NCBI RefSeq assembly: GCF_038003085.1
Contig: NZ_JBBOOM010000001.1
Coordinates: forward strand, 2,604,001 to 2,668,000
Reading direction: 5' to 3'
DNA length: 64,000 nt
Source: Psychrobacillus sp. FSL K6-2836
GTDB lineage: Bacteria; Bacillota; Bacilli; Bacillales_A; Planococcaceae
Under the pieces are notes generated by a model. It worked only from the letters and a program-made list of their open reading frames with translations, did no database searches and was not told where the DNA came from. Shown here one piece after another: positions 52,786 through 62,107 of the stretch. Within the stretch, counting starts at the first letter, position 1. Each line of letters begins with the position of its first letter. The translations under genes were made by a program, and so were the position numbers.

Positions 52786-53949
52786 TCAATTCAAATAATC
52801 CTTTAATTCATTCTCCAAAAACGGCTTTGCATTTAGCATCTGTTTAAATTGCTGATAACTGGTCATTTGTTCAGAAGTAGGTTTTTTGCCCGTCTTATAA
52901 GCACGTATCAATATGTTCTTTGGTGTGTTTTCCATATCGATAAACTCTACTAATTGTGCTTCGTATCCAACCATATTCAAAATCTCTGCTCGTATGGAAT
53001 CCGTTGCTAAAGCTGCAAAGCGTTCTTTAATTAGTCCATGTTTCAACATAATATCTAAACCCGGTGCATTTAGCTGTGTATTTAATTCGTGTTGGCAGCA
53101 AGGTACGCTTAATATAACGCTCGCATCCCATTTAACAGCTCTTGCAAGTGCCATATCTGTTGCAACGTCGCAGGCATGAAGCGTGACAACCATATCCACA
53201 GCAGTTTCGTCATTATAGTCATTAATATCTCCAACTAAAAATTCTAGCTGATCGTATCCTAAATCATCTGCAATTTGTGCACATTCTTCAATGACTTCCT
53301 TTTTCAAATCAAGCCCAGTAACTCGGATATCAAGTCCTTTTTCGATTTTTAAATAATGATATAATGCGAATGTTAAATACGATTTACCTGATCCAAAATC
53401 GAGAATTCGAACGGTTTTATCCTTGGGGAGGTAGGCAAGTGTATCATCGATAAATTCGATAAAGCGATTAATTTGTTTAAACTTGTCATACTTTTGCTTT
53501 TTGACTTTTCCATCAGATGTCTGCACACCTAATCGTATAAGAAAAGGGTATGGTGTATGCTCATCCAACAAATAATTTTTTTTACGGTTATGGGAAAGGT
53601 CTACCGCTTTTGTGGCTGCTGATTTTTCTGATTTCCACATCACTTTGTTTTTCTTAGAAAGCTGAGCCTGTACTTTTTCTGCTTTGAAATCTATATGAAG
53701 CTGACGGAACTGTTCTAAGAGCTCATCTAATGTTTCTGTAAATGCATCTAAAGCAATATTTTCATGCTTCAATATTCGCTCGTACTGATATTCAAGCTGG
53801 ATATGATACGTATTTTTTATCTCAATCGGTTTTAATTTTACTCGTTTCACTTCATTAGACTTTGCACGTGGTTGACTAATGGTTGCACTGACTAACTGCT
53901 TCGTTACAATTTGCTCAAGCAAGTATTCTTTCATTTCCTGAAATTCCAT
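52786..53949 (-). CDS. Class I SAM-dependent methyltransferase
   Basis: The 387-residue protein has an N-terminal substrate-binding half and a Rossmann methyltransferase domain from about residue 175. Motif I is RILDFGSGKSYLTFALYHYL, followed by GLDLKKEV and the TLHACDVATDMAL region. The HACD motif and length match the conserved SAM methyltransferases related to eukaryotic METTL25/GSTCD proteins. The substrate is unknown, possibly RNA. ATG 53949 is preferred to the upstream start at 53994. It lies 52 bp downstream of nhaC on the same strand. Confidence 0.85.
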   Translation of the reverse strand: MEFQEMKEYLLEQIVTKQLVSATISQPRAKSNEVKRVKLKPIEIKNTYHIQLEYQYERILKHENIALDAFTETLDELLEQFRQLHIDFKAEKVQAQLSKKNKVMWKSEKSAATKAVDLSHNRKKNYLLDEHTPYPFLIRLGVQTSDGKVKKQKYDKFKQINRFIEFIDDTLAYLPKDKTVRILDFGSGKSYLTFALYHYLKIEKGLDIRVTGLDLKKEVIEECAQIADDLGYDQLEFLVGDINDYNDETAVDMVVTLHACDVATDMALARAVKWDASVILSVPCCQHELNTQLNAPGLDIMLKHGLIKERFAALATDSIRAEILNMVGYEAQLVEFIDMENTPKNILIRAYKTGKKPTSEQMTSYQQFKQMLNAKPFLENELKDYLN

Positions 53950-54001
53950 AATATCGCCTACTTTTTCGTAATATACTTGGAAATAGTGTATCACATCGAC
54001 T

Positions 54002-55381
54002 TCATTTATTATAAGTAAGTGTTTTGCCAGTCAGTCCGAACAAAATAGTGAGCACAGGACAAAGCAAACAGAAAAAGGCGAACGGCAAGTAGTCAATCGT
54101 TGATATAGATAAAACATCTGTGATGAAAATCCCGCATACGCTCCAAGGTACCAGTGGATTTACTACTGTACCTGCATCCTCCATCACACGAGCCAGGTTT
54201 TTGTTTGCTAATCCGACTTTTTGAAAATGGGCTTGGAATGTTTCACCTGTTAATAAAATCGATAAATATTGCTCACCGATAAGCACATTTACCCCAATAG
54301 CAGTAAATGCTGTAGCTGAAATAACCTTCCCAACACTTGTTAGTAAACTTTCCACTTTTCGCAATAAACTTTGCACGATACCTAAGGTAAATAAAAGACC
54401 CCCCATGCTTAGAGCCAGTAAGACAAGTGAAATAGTGAACATCATACTAGACATTCCGCCTCTAGAAAGTAAGGAGTCAATCGCTGCTATACCTGTTTGA
54501 GATGTATAACCACTAAATAGGATGTTTAATACTTCACTTGCAGTAAAAAACTGATGGAAATATGCAACAGCTATTGCACTAGCAGACGTCAATGCAAGAG
54601 CTAAAATAGCTGGTACTTTTTTAAAAGAAAGCACAATAAGAAAAACTAAAGGCAGCAATGAGTACCAATGAATCATACCAGTTTGAAGTAGTCCATCTTT
54701 TAGTACATTTATCTGTTCTAGCTGCTGGATTTCCTTATTAGGTGAAAGTATTGCATAGCCAATTATCGCTATAAAAAAAGCGGGAATTGTAGTCCAGCCC
54801 ATATTTCGGATATGCTCAAATAAATCAACTCGAACAATGGCAGATGCTAGATTCGTTGTATCTGATAATGGGGACATCTTATCTCCGAAAAAGGCACCTG
54901 ATACAACAGCCCCCGCAGTTATAGCCAATGAAATATCCATAGCACTTGCTATACCGACAAATGCAACCCCTATAGTTGCGACGGTTGTTAATGAACTTCC
55001 AATAGATAACCCAATGACGCAAGTAACTAAAAAGACAATTGCAAAGAAAAAATGTGGAGAAATGAATTGAAATCCTATAAAAATAAGCGTTGGAATAGTT
55101 CCGCCAATCATCCAGCTACTTATTAAAATTCCTATAAAGAAAAAGATGAAAACTGCTCCGAGCCCTGTTTTAGCCCCTTCTATGAGTCCTACTTCCAATG
55201 AGCTGAATGACACCTTTTTTATGAGTCCATACATTATTAAAAGCAAAATAGCAAATAAAATGGGCATATGAGGTACAGCCTCAAATTCTATAATACAAAC
55301 AGCCATTAAAGTAATGATTAATAAAATAAGAAACAATGCCTCTTTAAAAGGAGGCGTAATCGTAGATGAAATTCGAAACAT
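54002..55381 (-). CDS. nhaC: Na+/H+ antiporter NhaC family
   Basis: The 459-residue membrane protein has about 11-12 helices and NhaC features: SIGSSLTTVATIGVAFVGIA and GDKMSPLSDTTNLASAI in the first half, and EDAGTVVNPLVPWSVCG in the second. It expels sodium or exchanges carboxylates. ATG 55381 follows AGGAGGT by 6 nt; the longer frame is rejected. Confidence 0.9.
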   Translation of the reverse strand: MFRISSTITPPFKEALFLILLIITLMAVCIIEFEAVPHMPILFAILLLIMYGLIKKVSFSSLEVGLIEGAKTGLGAVFIFFFIGILISSWMIGGTIPTLIFIGFQFISPHFFFAIVFLVTCVIGLSIGSSLTTVATIGVAFVGIASAMDISLAITAGAVVSGAFFGDKMSPLSDTTNLASAIVRVDLFEHIRNMGWTTIPAFFIAIIGYAILSPNKEIQQLEQINVLKDGLLQTGMIHWYSLLPLVFLIVLSFKKVPAILALALTSASAIAVAYFHQFFTASEVLNILFSGYTSQTGIAAIDSLLSRGGMSSMMFTISLVLLALSMGGLLFTLGIVQSLLRKVESLLTSVGKVISATAFTAIGVNVLIGEQYLSILLTGETFQAHFQKVGLANKNLARVMEDAGTVVNPLVPWSVCGIFITDVLSISTIDYLPFAFFCLLCPVLTILFGLTGKTLTYNK

Positions 55382-55554
55382 TATATAACCTCCTAAATTA
55401 ATTTTCACACTTTGTCGATTCAACGCTTTCAATCGTTAAAGTAATTAGGATTTTACCATGTTTCAACAGACTGTCAATTAGAAAATGAAATGTCTATTTC
55501 ATCAGAATTTTATGATAAAATAGAATATATATAAACCTCAAAGGGGTGATTGGT

Positions 55555-57186
55555 TTGTTAAATGAAAAAACAGTTGGGGAAATTGTTAAAGAAGCAGCAA
55601 GAAAATTTCCAGACACAGAAGCGTATGTGTATCCGGAACTTGGTATTCGAAAAACATATAAAGAATTTGATGAAGAAACAGATGAGCTTGCAAAAGCCTT
55701 TATCGGTATGGGTATTCAAAAAGGAGAGCATGTGGCTATTTGGTCTGACAATAAGAGAGAGTGGTTACTTAGCCAATTCGCAACAGGAAAAATGGGTGCA
55801 GTTCTAGTAACAGTGAACACAAATTATCAAGAGAAAGAACTAGAATATCTATTGCAGCAATCTGATGCTACAACTCTTATATTATGTGAATCTTATAAAG
55901 GAACTTCCTATTTAGATATTGTACGTGCAATATGCCCGGAAATCATTCAGTCGGAAAAAGGCAATATTCACTCCGAAAAGTTTCCACATTTTAAGCGTGT
56001 TATTGTAATGAGTGAGAATGAGTATAAAGGCATGTATACATGGTCGGAGCTATTGGCACTTGCTGATGAGGTTGCGGACGAAACACTGGAATTCGCTTTA
56101 AATTCACTTCACAACGATGAGGTTATTAATATTCAATATACTTCTGGAACTACTGGCTTTCCTAAAGGCGTTATGCTATCTCATAAAAACATAGTAAATA
56201 ACGGACAACTTGTGGGAGATTATATATATTTGACGGAAAAAGACCGTCTTTGTATTCCAGTGCCGTTTTTCCATTGTTTTGGGTGTGTAATGGGAACAAT
56301 CGCATCCGTCACACATGGGACTACAATGGTCATTATCGAACAGTTCGATCCTGGAAAAGTACTTAAAATAGTACAGGATGAAAAATGTACTGCGTTGCAC
56401 GGGGTACCGACAATGTTTATCGCAGAATTGAATCATCCTGACTTTAATCAGTTTAAATTGAATACGCTGCGAACAGGTATTATGGCAGGATCCATTTGTC
56501 CAATCGAAGTGATGAAAAAAGTGATGGATGACATGGGTGCAACCGAAATAACAATAGCTTATGGACAAACGGAAGCATCTCCAGTCATTACACAAACGAA
56601 GACAGATGATCCCATTGAAAAACGTGTGTCATCAGTTGGTCAGGCACACCCAGGAGTAGAGGTTAAAATTATCGACCCAGTAACTGGAGATGATACACCA
56701 GCAGGAGTTCCTGGAGAGCTTTGTACACGAGGTTATTTAGTGATGAAGGGCTATTATAAAAACGATCAAGCAACCAAGTCGGCAATCGACAACAATGGCT
56801 GGCTTCACACAGGTGATATTGCGGTGATGGATGAGGAAGGATATATCGATATAACAGGACGTATTAAAGATATGGTCATCCGTGGCGGAGAAAACATCTA
56901 TCCAAAAGAAGTAGAGGAATTTTTATATCAGCACCCTAAGGTCCAGGACGTACAGGTAGTTGGAGTACCAGATCCAAAATACGGGGAAGAGCTTATGGCA
57001 TGGGTTATCTTAAAAAATGGTCAGCAAATAACTTCTGATGAGTTAAAGGAATACTGCAAAGGGAAAATTTCATTTCATAAAATACCGAAGTATGTAGAAT
57101 TTATTGAGGCATATCCGATGACAGCTTCAGGAAAAATCCAAAAATTCCTCCTTCGTGAAATGTCTAAGGAGAAGACCGAGGCATAA
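55555..57186 (+). CDS. AMP-binding acyl-CoA synthetase
   Basis: The 543-residue enzyme belongs to the ANL superfamily. It has the P-loop YTSGTTGFPKGVMLSHKN (about 193-210), the A5 motif YGQTEASPV (about 335), A7 TGD and A8 GRIKDMVIRGGENIYPKEVEEFL, and A10 GKIQKFLLR. It activates a medium- or long-chain fatty acid as acyl-CoA; the closest type is Bacillus YngI/FadD-like. TTG 55555 lies 8 nt after AAGGGG; GTG 55546 overlaps that site. Confidence 0.9.
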   Translation: MLNEKTVGEIVKEAARKFPDTEAYVYPELGIRKTYKEFDEETDELAKAFIGMGIQKGEHVAIWSDNKREWLLSQFATGKMGAVLVTVNTNYQEKELEYLLQQSDATTLILCESYKGTSYLDIVRAICPEIIQSEKGNIHSEKFPHFKRVIVMSENEYKGMYTWSELLALADEVADETLEFALNSLHNDEVINIQYTSGTTGFPKGVMLSHKNIVNNGQLVGDYIYLTEKDRLCIPVPFFHCFGCVMGTIASVTHGTTMVIIEQFDPGKVLKIVQDEKCTALHGVPTMFIAELNHPDFNQFKLNTLRTGIMAGSICPIEVMKKVMDDMGATEITIAYGQTEASPVITQTKTDDPIEKRVSSVGQAHPGVEVKIIDPVTGDDTPAGVPGELCTRGYLVMKGYYKNDQATKSAIDNNGWLHTGDIAVMDEEGYIDITGRIKDMVIRGGENIYPKEVEEFLYQHPKVQDVQVVGVPDPKYGEELMAWVILKNGQQITSDELKEYCKGKISFHKIPKYVEFIEAYPMTASGKIQKFLLREMSKEKTEA

Positions 57187-57266
57187 TTCGAATTATTTCC
57201 TGGGAAATCGACAAGATTCATGTAACCAGAATAAGAAAACAAATCCAATAGGAGGAATAACTTTAA

Positions 57267-57785
57267 GTGAATGCAAATTTCATAATGCGATTCAAAGCGT
57301 TTATGCTTGATTACTTGCTTATATTTGCCTACTTGGTTGTGCTTGCTATCTTTAATATATTAATATTTCCATCTGTGCAGAGTTTATTTAGTGGCTCACT
57401 TGTAGTAGCACAAGTCACAGGATTTCTAATGGTGACTTTGCCGGTTTCACTATATTTTATTATAAGTGACTCAGTGATAGGGAGACAGTCCCTTGGAAAG
57501 AGATATATGGGGATTAAAGTAGTCAATGAACGGTATGAAGCTATTACGATACTCCATGCCATTTGTAGAACCATTCTGAAATTTCTTCCTTGGGAGCTTT
57601 CGCATTATCTAGTTTATCGTCTAGTTTACCTCGGAGATGCAGAAGTTCCATTAAATTACTATATCGTTGGTGGGATTATCTATACGCTTATGTTTGCATA
57701 TATCCTAACAACGCTATTTACTAAAAGAAAAAAATCCCTTTATGATATTGTTGTCAGGACACAAGTTATAAAGGCCGAATCTTAG
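57267..57785 (+). CDS. RDD-family membrane protein
   Basis: The 172-residue protein has an RDD domain: an N-terminal RFKAFMLDYLLIFAY with R and D residues, four membrane helices in all, and GRQSLGKRYMGIKVVN in the loop. Members may transport cations or compatible solutes; the role is not settled. GTG 57267 follows AGGAGG at a rather long 11 nt. Confidence 0.82.
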   Translation: MNANFIMRFKAFMLDYLLIFAYLVVLAIFNILIFPSVQSLFSGSLVVAQVTGFLMVTLPVSLYFIISDSVIGRQSLGKRYMGIKVVNERYEAITILHAICRTILKFLPWELSHYLVYRLVYLGDAEVPLNYYIVGGIIYTLMFAYILTTLFTKRKKSLYDIVVRTQVIKAES

Positions 57786-57875
57786 AAAAGATGAGAGCAT
57801 CCGTTTTTCAAATCGATGCTCTTAACATTTATTGATATACTGATAATATGGGAATTATTGAATGGAGGTTCTACC

Positions 57876-58622
57876 TTGTATTTGGATCATATCGTTCATA
57901 GTGTAACGAAAAAACCAATAGAAGTAACTGAGGATTGGACTAATAAAGGTATCCATGCAGTAGTGGGTGGTCAACATACTCAGTGGGGAACATATAACGC
58001 ACTTCTCTATACAAAAACTAGCTATATTGAATGGCTTGCAGCAGAATATGAAGAAATTGCAAAAAATGCTAATCATCCTTTAATAAATCTTATGCTCCAT
58101 GACTTGAATACGAGTGGATCAGGGTTCAATACAATTTGCATTCGCACTACGACTATAGATAATCTTTGTAATCAGCTAGAGGAGCGGGGTATAAAAACAT
58201 CGGGAGTTCTACATGCTGAAAGGAAGACGACTAGTGGATTAGTACGTAAGTGGAAAATGCTATTTTTACAAGAAGAAATTAGTAACGATTTACCTTTTCC
58301 GTTCTTTATAGAATGGGAGGAGAGCGATGATACCAGATACCATTTGCTTCAAGAGGATGGAACAATCGATAAAAGCAATTTAGAGTTAACTATTACTGCT
58401 TGTGAGTTTCAAGTTCGAAATCCGAGGGAAGTAATGAATAAATGGAAAAGGTATTTTCAACTGATCGAGCAGGATGAACAAACATTACTGTTGGAAAATA
58501 CTCGATTAATATTTAAACAAAGTACAAATGAAGATAAAGAGCGACTTGTAAGCATTAATATAGAGGGTGCTAATCTACAGGAAGAAATCATTTACGAACA
58601 AGCAATCTATCGGTTTCTTTAA
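57876..58622 (+). CDS. VOC-family glyoxalase-like protein
   Basis: The 248-residue protein matches the glyoxalase-like domain with the N-terminal LDHIVHSV strand and the segments GGQHTQWGTYNALLY and SYIEWLA. It has two beta-alpha-beta modules. It is probably a metal-dependent enzyme or binding protein of unknown substrate. TTG 57876 lies 6 nt after GGAGGT; the longer upstream frame is not preferred. Confidence 0.82.
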   Translation: MYLDHIVHSVTKKPIEVTEDWTNKGIHAVVGGQHTQWGTYNALLYTKTSYIEWLAAEYEEIAKNANHPLINLMLHDLNTSGSGFNTICIRTTTIDNLCNQLEERGIKTSGVLHAERKTTSGLVRKWKMLFLQEEISNDLPFPFFIEWEESDDTRYHLLQEDGTIDKSNLELTITACEFQVRNPREVMNKWKRYFQLIEQDEQTLLLENTRLIFKQSTNEDKERLVSINIEGANLQEEIIYEQAIYRFL

Positions 58623-58635
58623 AAGGAGAAAATAA

Positions 58636-59907
58636 ATGGATGAATTAATAGAAAAGGCAATACTCGTTGCCGTTAAACTACAAAAAGATGAACATTTTGA
58701 ATATGAATTGGAAGAACTGCACAATTTAGCAGAGGCACTAGATGTGGAGGTAGTTGGGGAAGTAACGCAAAATCTTGAACGAGTTACCTCTTCCCATTAC
58801 GTTGGCACAGGTAAGGTAGAAGAAATTAAGAACTTTTATGAAGAAACAGGTGCTAATCTTGTAATATTCAATGATGAGCTATCTCCATCACAAATAAGAA
58901 ATCTAGAACGCGACTTAGATTGCAAAGTTATCGATCGTACAATGCTAATCCTAGATATCTTTGCTCGTCGTGCAAAATCGAATGAGGCACAAATGCAAGT
59001 TGATTTGGCGCAACTTCAATATATGCTTCCACGTCTTGTGGGACTCCGAGCATCTCTTGGTCGACAAGGAGGAGGAACTGGCGGCGGATTCAAAAACCGT
59101 GGCGCCGGGGAAACAAAACTAGAGCTTGATAGACGTAAAATCGAAGACCAAATTGCTAAGCTTAAAAGAGACCTTGAACATGCAAAAGATCAACGAGAAA
59201 CACAACGGAAGCAACGTAAGAAAAACGCAATTCCTGTGGTGTCCTTAGTAGGTTATACGAATGCTGGTAAGTCGACAATTATGAACCAATTACTCAACAA
59301 AGTTGGGCAAACGGAATCGAAGCAAGTATTTGAAAAGGACATGCTTTTTGCCACTCTAGAAACTTCCGTAAGGCAGATTAAACTTCCGGACCAAAAAGAA
59401 TTCTTACTAACCGACACAGTAGGATTTGTTAGTAAGCTTCCTCATCACTTAGTGAAAGCTTTTCGCTCCACATTGGAAGAGGCTCGTGATGCGGATTTAC
59501 TTCTACATGTAGTAGACGTCTCGAATGATGAACATCGCTTTATGATGGACATTACGAATGATACACTGCATGCTGTCGGTGTGGAGGATGTACCAACAAT
59601 TTATGTATACAATAAATCGGATTTAGCTGATATGAAATACCCACATATTGCTGGAGATAATATTTGGATTTCTGCGAAAGAGGGAGCAGGACTGGATGAA
59701 TTATTAGAGATTATTAAAAAGCATATTTTTTCTAATTATGTCCGCTGCTCACTACTGATCCCGTTTGATCGTGGGGATATTGTATCTTACCTAAACGAGC
59801 ATGCATCAGTTTCCTCTACCTCGTATGAAGAAGAGGGTACTGTCGTACAGGTAGAATTGAAAAAGTCAGATTATGATCGCTTTCAAGAATTTTTATTTGT
59901 TCAATAG
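58636..59907 (+). CDS. hflX: Ribosome-associated GTPase HflX
   Basis: The 423-residue protein has the HflX N-terminal domain (about 1-190; SSHYVGTGKVEEIKNFYEE, LPRLVGLRASLGRQGGGTGGG, NRGAGETKLELDRR) and a G domain with G1 GYTNAGKST, G3 DTVGF and G4 NKSD. It binds ribosomes and can split or rescue stalled 70S particles under stress. It starts 13 bp after the VOC gene. An array of 21-bp repeats begins at its stop codon. Confidence 0.94.
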   Translation: MDELIEKAILVAVKLQKDEHFEYELEELHNLAEALDVEVVGEVTQNLERVTSSHYVGTGKVEEIKNFYEETGANLVIFNDELSPSQIRNLERDLDCKVIDRTMLILDIFARRAKSNEAQMQVDLAQLQYMLPRLVGLRASLGRQGGGTGGGFKNRGAGETKLELDRRKIEDQIAKLKRDLEHAKDQRETQRKQRKKNAIPVVSLVGYTNAGKSTIMNQLLNKVGQTESKQVFEKDMLFATLETSVRQIKLPDQKEFLLTDTVGFVSKLPHHLVKAFRSTLEEARDADLLLHVVDVSNDEHRFMMDITNDTLHAVGVEDVPTIYVYNKSDLADMKYPHIAGDNIWISAKEGAGLDELLEIIKKHIFSNYVRCSLLIPFDRGDIVSYLNEHASVSSTSYEEEGTVVQVELKKSDYDRFQEFLFVQ

Positions 59908-59910
59908 ATA

Positions 59911-60004
59911 GAATCACTAGAATGTAGCAAAGAATCGCTAGAATGCCGCAGAGAATCGCTAGAATGTAAAAAAGAATCACTAGAATGCAGAAGAGATTCA
60001 GTGG
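59911..60004. repeat. 21-bp tandem array (array 3)
   Basis: Four units of GAATCRCTAGAATG plus seven variable bases start at 59911, 59932, 59953 and 59974, exactly 21 bp apart. A decayed fifth unit is at 59995. The array starts 3 bp after the hflX stop, in the same frame, and its units are open in that frame (ESLECxx heptads). It sits between convergent hflX and an ABC exporter gene. Confidence 0.9.
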
Positions 60005-60012
60005 GTATAAAT

Positions 60013-60060
60013 AAAAAAGTTGTCTCGCCAGTGGTTTCCAACTGGGGGACAACTTTTTAT
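60013..60060. terminator. Bidirectional terminator
   Basis: AAAAAGTTGTC pairs with GACAACTTTTT, with an inner CCAGT/ACTGG stem. It is flanked by an A run and a T run and serves the convergent genes. Confidence 0.85.
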
Positions 60061-60066
60061 TTCACA

Positions 60067-61785
60067 TTAAACCTCTTGAAACTGTATATTATGCAGTCTA
60101 GCAAATATACCATCCTGTGCTACTAAATCACTGTAGGTTCCATCCTCCGCAATCCCGTCTTCTGTTACGACAAGTACACGGTCTGCATCACGAATAGTTG
60201 CCAGTCTATGTGCAATAATAAGTGTAGTACGATTTTCAGCAAGCTCCATTAAAGACTTCTGAATGAATCGTTCTGTTTCTGTATCAAGAGCAGATGTAGC
60301 CTCATCCAAAATTAGAATTGGTGGGTTTTTCAGGAACATACGCGCTATCGCTAGACGTTGTTTCTGTCCACCTGATAACTTAAGTCCTCGTTCCCCGATT
60401 TGTGTATCATAGCCTTCTGGAAGAGAAGCGATCATATCCTCTAAATGTGCCTTTTTGGCAGCATCACGAATTTCTGCTTCACTAGCATCTTTTTTACCGT
60501 AAGCGATATTTTCACGAATGGACCCTGTAAACAAGAACACGTCTTGTTGTACAATCCCAATCTGTGAACGTAATGATTTCATTGTAATATCTTGAATGTT
60601 CAATCCGTCAACAGAGATGACACCCTCTTGAACATCGTAAAATCTTGGGATTAGTGAACAAATAGTAGTTTTTCCTGCGCCAGATGGACCTACAAAAGCG
60701 ATGGTTTCTCCTGCTTTAATAGACAAATTAATATTATCTAATACAGGTTTATGTTCATCGTATCGGAAACCAACCTGTTCAAAAGTTATATCCCCTTTTA
60801 AATGCTGAACAGTAAGTGCATTAGGTTTGTCCTGAATTTCAGGATCCTGTTCAACTAGCTCTAAGAAACGTTTGAACCCAGCCATTCCTTTTGGATACAG
60901 CTCAAGTAGTGCAGTAATTTTATCCACAGGTTTGATCAACACATTGACATATAACACAAAGCTTACAAGCTCTCCGTATTTAAGAACGCCCTTGTACGTA
61001 AACCAAGCTCCTACAACAAGCACGACCAATGTAACAAGCCGAGTTAACATATAGATACTGGAATGTGTACCGGCCATCACTTTATAGGCAACCAACTTAG
61101 CTAAACGGAATTGACCATTATCTTCTTTAAAACGAGCTATTTCAAAATTTTCATTTGTAAAAGATTGAACGACACGAACACCAGAAACACTGTCTTCTAC
61201 TCGTGCATTTACATCGGCAATTTTCCCGTACATGTTTTTCCAAGCTTTATTCATCATAATGTTACCATACGTTGCTACGACGGATAAGACTGGCACCATG
61301 ACGATAGCGATAATCGCAAGTTCAGGATTTATATTGTACATAATCGTAAATGCCCCGATTACTGTCATAAATGCGATGAACAAATCCTCAGGACCGTGAT
61401 GGGCAAGTTCACCAATATCAAAAAGATCATTCGTGATACGACTCATAATATGACCTGTCTTAGTGTTGTCGAAGAATCGAAACGACTGACGCTGAACATG
61501 ATTGAATAGCTGCTGTCTCATGTCAGTTTCGATATTAATCCCGAGCTTATGTCCAAAGTAACTCACAACATACTGTAGAAAAGTACTGAATATGTAGACT
61601 ACTAATAGTAGAATACTAATTCGTGTAATCATGCCCCAATCACCAGTAGGCAACAATTCATCGATAAACCATTTAACTGCTAATGGATATACAAGCTCTA
61701 AAATTGCGACAAATACAGCACTGCTGAAGTCAATGATAAAAAGTCGCTTATGCGGTTTGTAATATGAGAAAAACTTCTTGAGCAT
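60067..61785 (-). CDS. ABC exporter, fused permease and ATPase
   Basis: The 572-residue half-transporter has a six-helix exporter domain (about 1-310) and an ATPase domain with Walker A GPSGAGKTT (about 367), signature LSGGQKQRLAIARM (about 470) and Walker B ILILDEATSALD. It functions as a dimer for drug or lipid export, like Bacillus YgaD/BmrA. It is transcribed alone. Confidence 0.92.
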   Translation of the reverse strand: MLKKFFSYYKPHKRLFIIDFSSAVFVAILELVYPLAVKWFIDELLPTGDWGMITRISILLLVVYIFSTFLQYVVSYFGHKLGINIETDMRQQLFNHVQRQSFRFFDNTKTGHIMSRITNDLFDIGELAHHGPEDLFIAFMTVIGAFTIMYNINPELAIIAIVMVPVLSVVATYGNIMMNKAWKNMYGKIADVNARVEDSVSGVRVVQSFTNENFEIARFKEDNGQFRLAKLVAYKVMAGTHSSIYMLTRLVTLVVLVVGAWFTYKGVLKYGELVSFVLYVNVLIKPVDKITALLELYPKGMAGFKRFLELVEQDPEIQDKPNALTVQHLKGDITFEQVGFRYDEHKPVLDNINLSIKAGETIAFVGPSGAGKTTICSLIPRFYDVQEGVISVDGLNIQDITMKSLRSQIGIVQQDVFLFTGSIRENIAYGKKDASEAEIRDAAKKAHLEDMIASLPEGYDTQIGERGLKLSGGQKQRLAIARMFLKNPPILILDEATSALDTETERFIQKSLMELAENRTTLIIAHRLATIRDADRVLVVTEDGIAEDGTYSDLVAQDGIFARLHNIQFQEV

Positions 61786-61973
61786 TAAAATCGCTCCTTC
61801 CTTCTGTCATAACGACTATTATAACTAACAATTTCAAAAGTCGAAATAATTAAATTCGATAGAATAAATAAAAATTCCAATTTTCGTCAATTTACTTGAA
61901 GTAAATCATCTGAAATTGTTGATTTTACTCTTTTTTTAATAGTAATCTTCCTAATTTAAATATAAAAGGTTTT

Positions 61974-62002
61974 TTGACAATTGAAAAAGGGAAGTTTATA
62001 AT
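61974..62002 (+). promoter_or_regulatory. Consensus SigA promoter of dtpT
   Basis: TTGACA (61974-61979), exactly 17 bp, then TATAAT (61997-62002) match the housekeeping consensus perfectly. The predicted 5' leader is about 100 nt. The rest of the 61786-62107 gap is AT-rich with nothing else recognisable. Confidence 0.92.
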
Positions 62003-62107
62003 AATTGTCTTGTTAGTTTAAGGTATTAGGTAACTCTTTATATGCTCTGACTATATTAAGTGGAGTTTATTCCTAATATTCTCAAAATTAGAAAAGAGGT
62101 AAAAAGA

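Noticed and set aside
59816-60052. 78-aa minus-strand hydrophobic heptad frame (ILAILCx) over array 3
   Set aside because: It is a by-product of the 21-bp period being a multiple of three; it overlaps hflX and the terminator and lacks a ribosome site.
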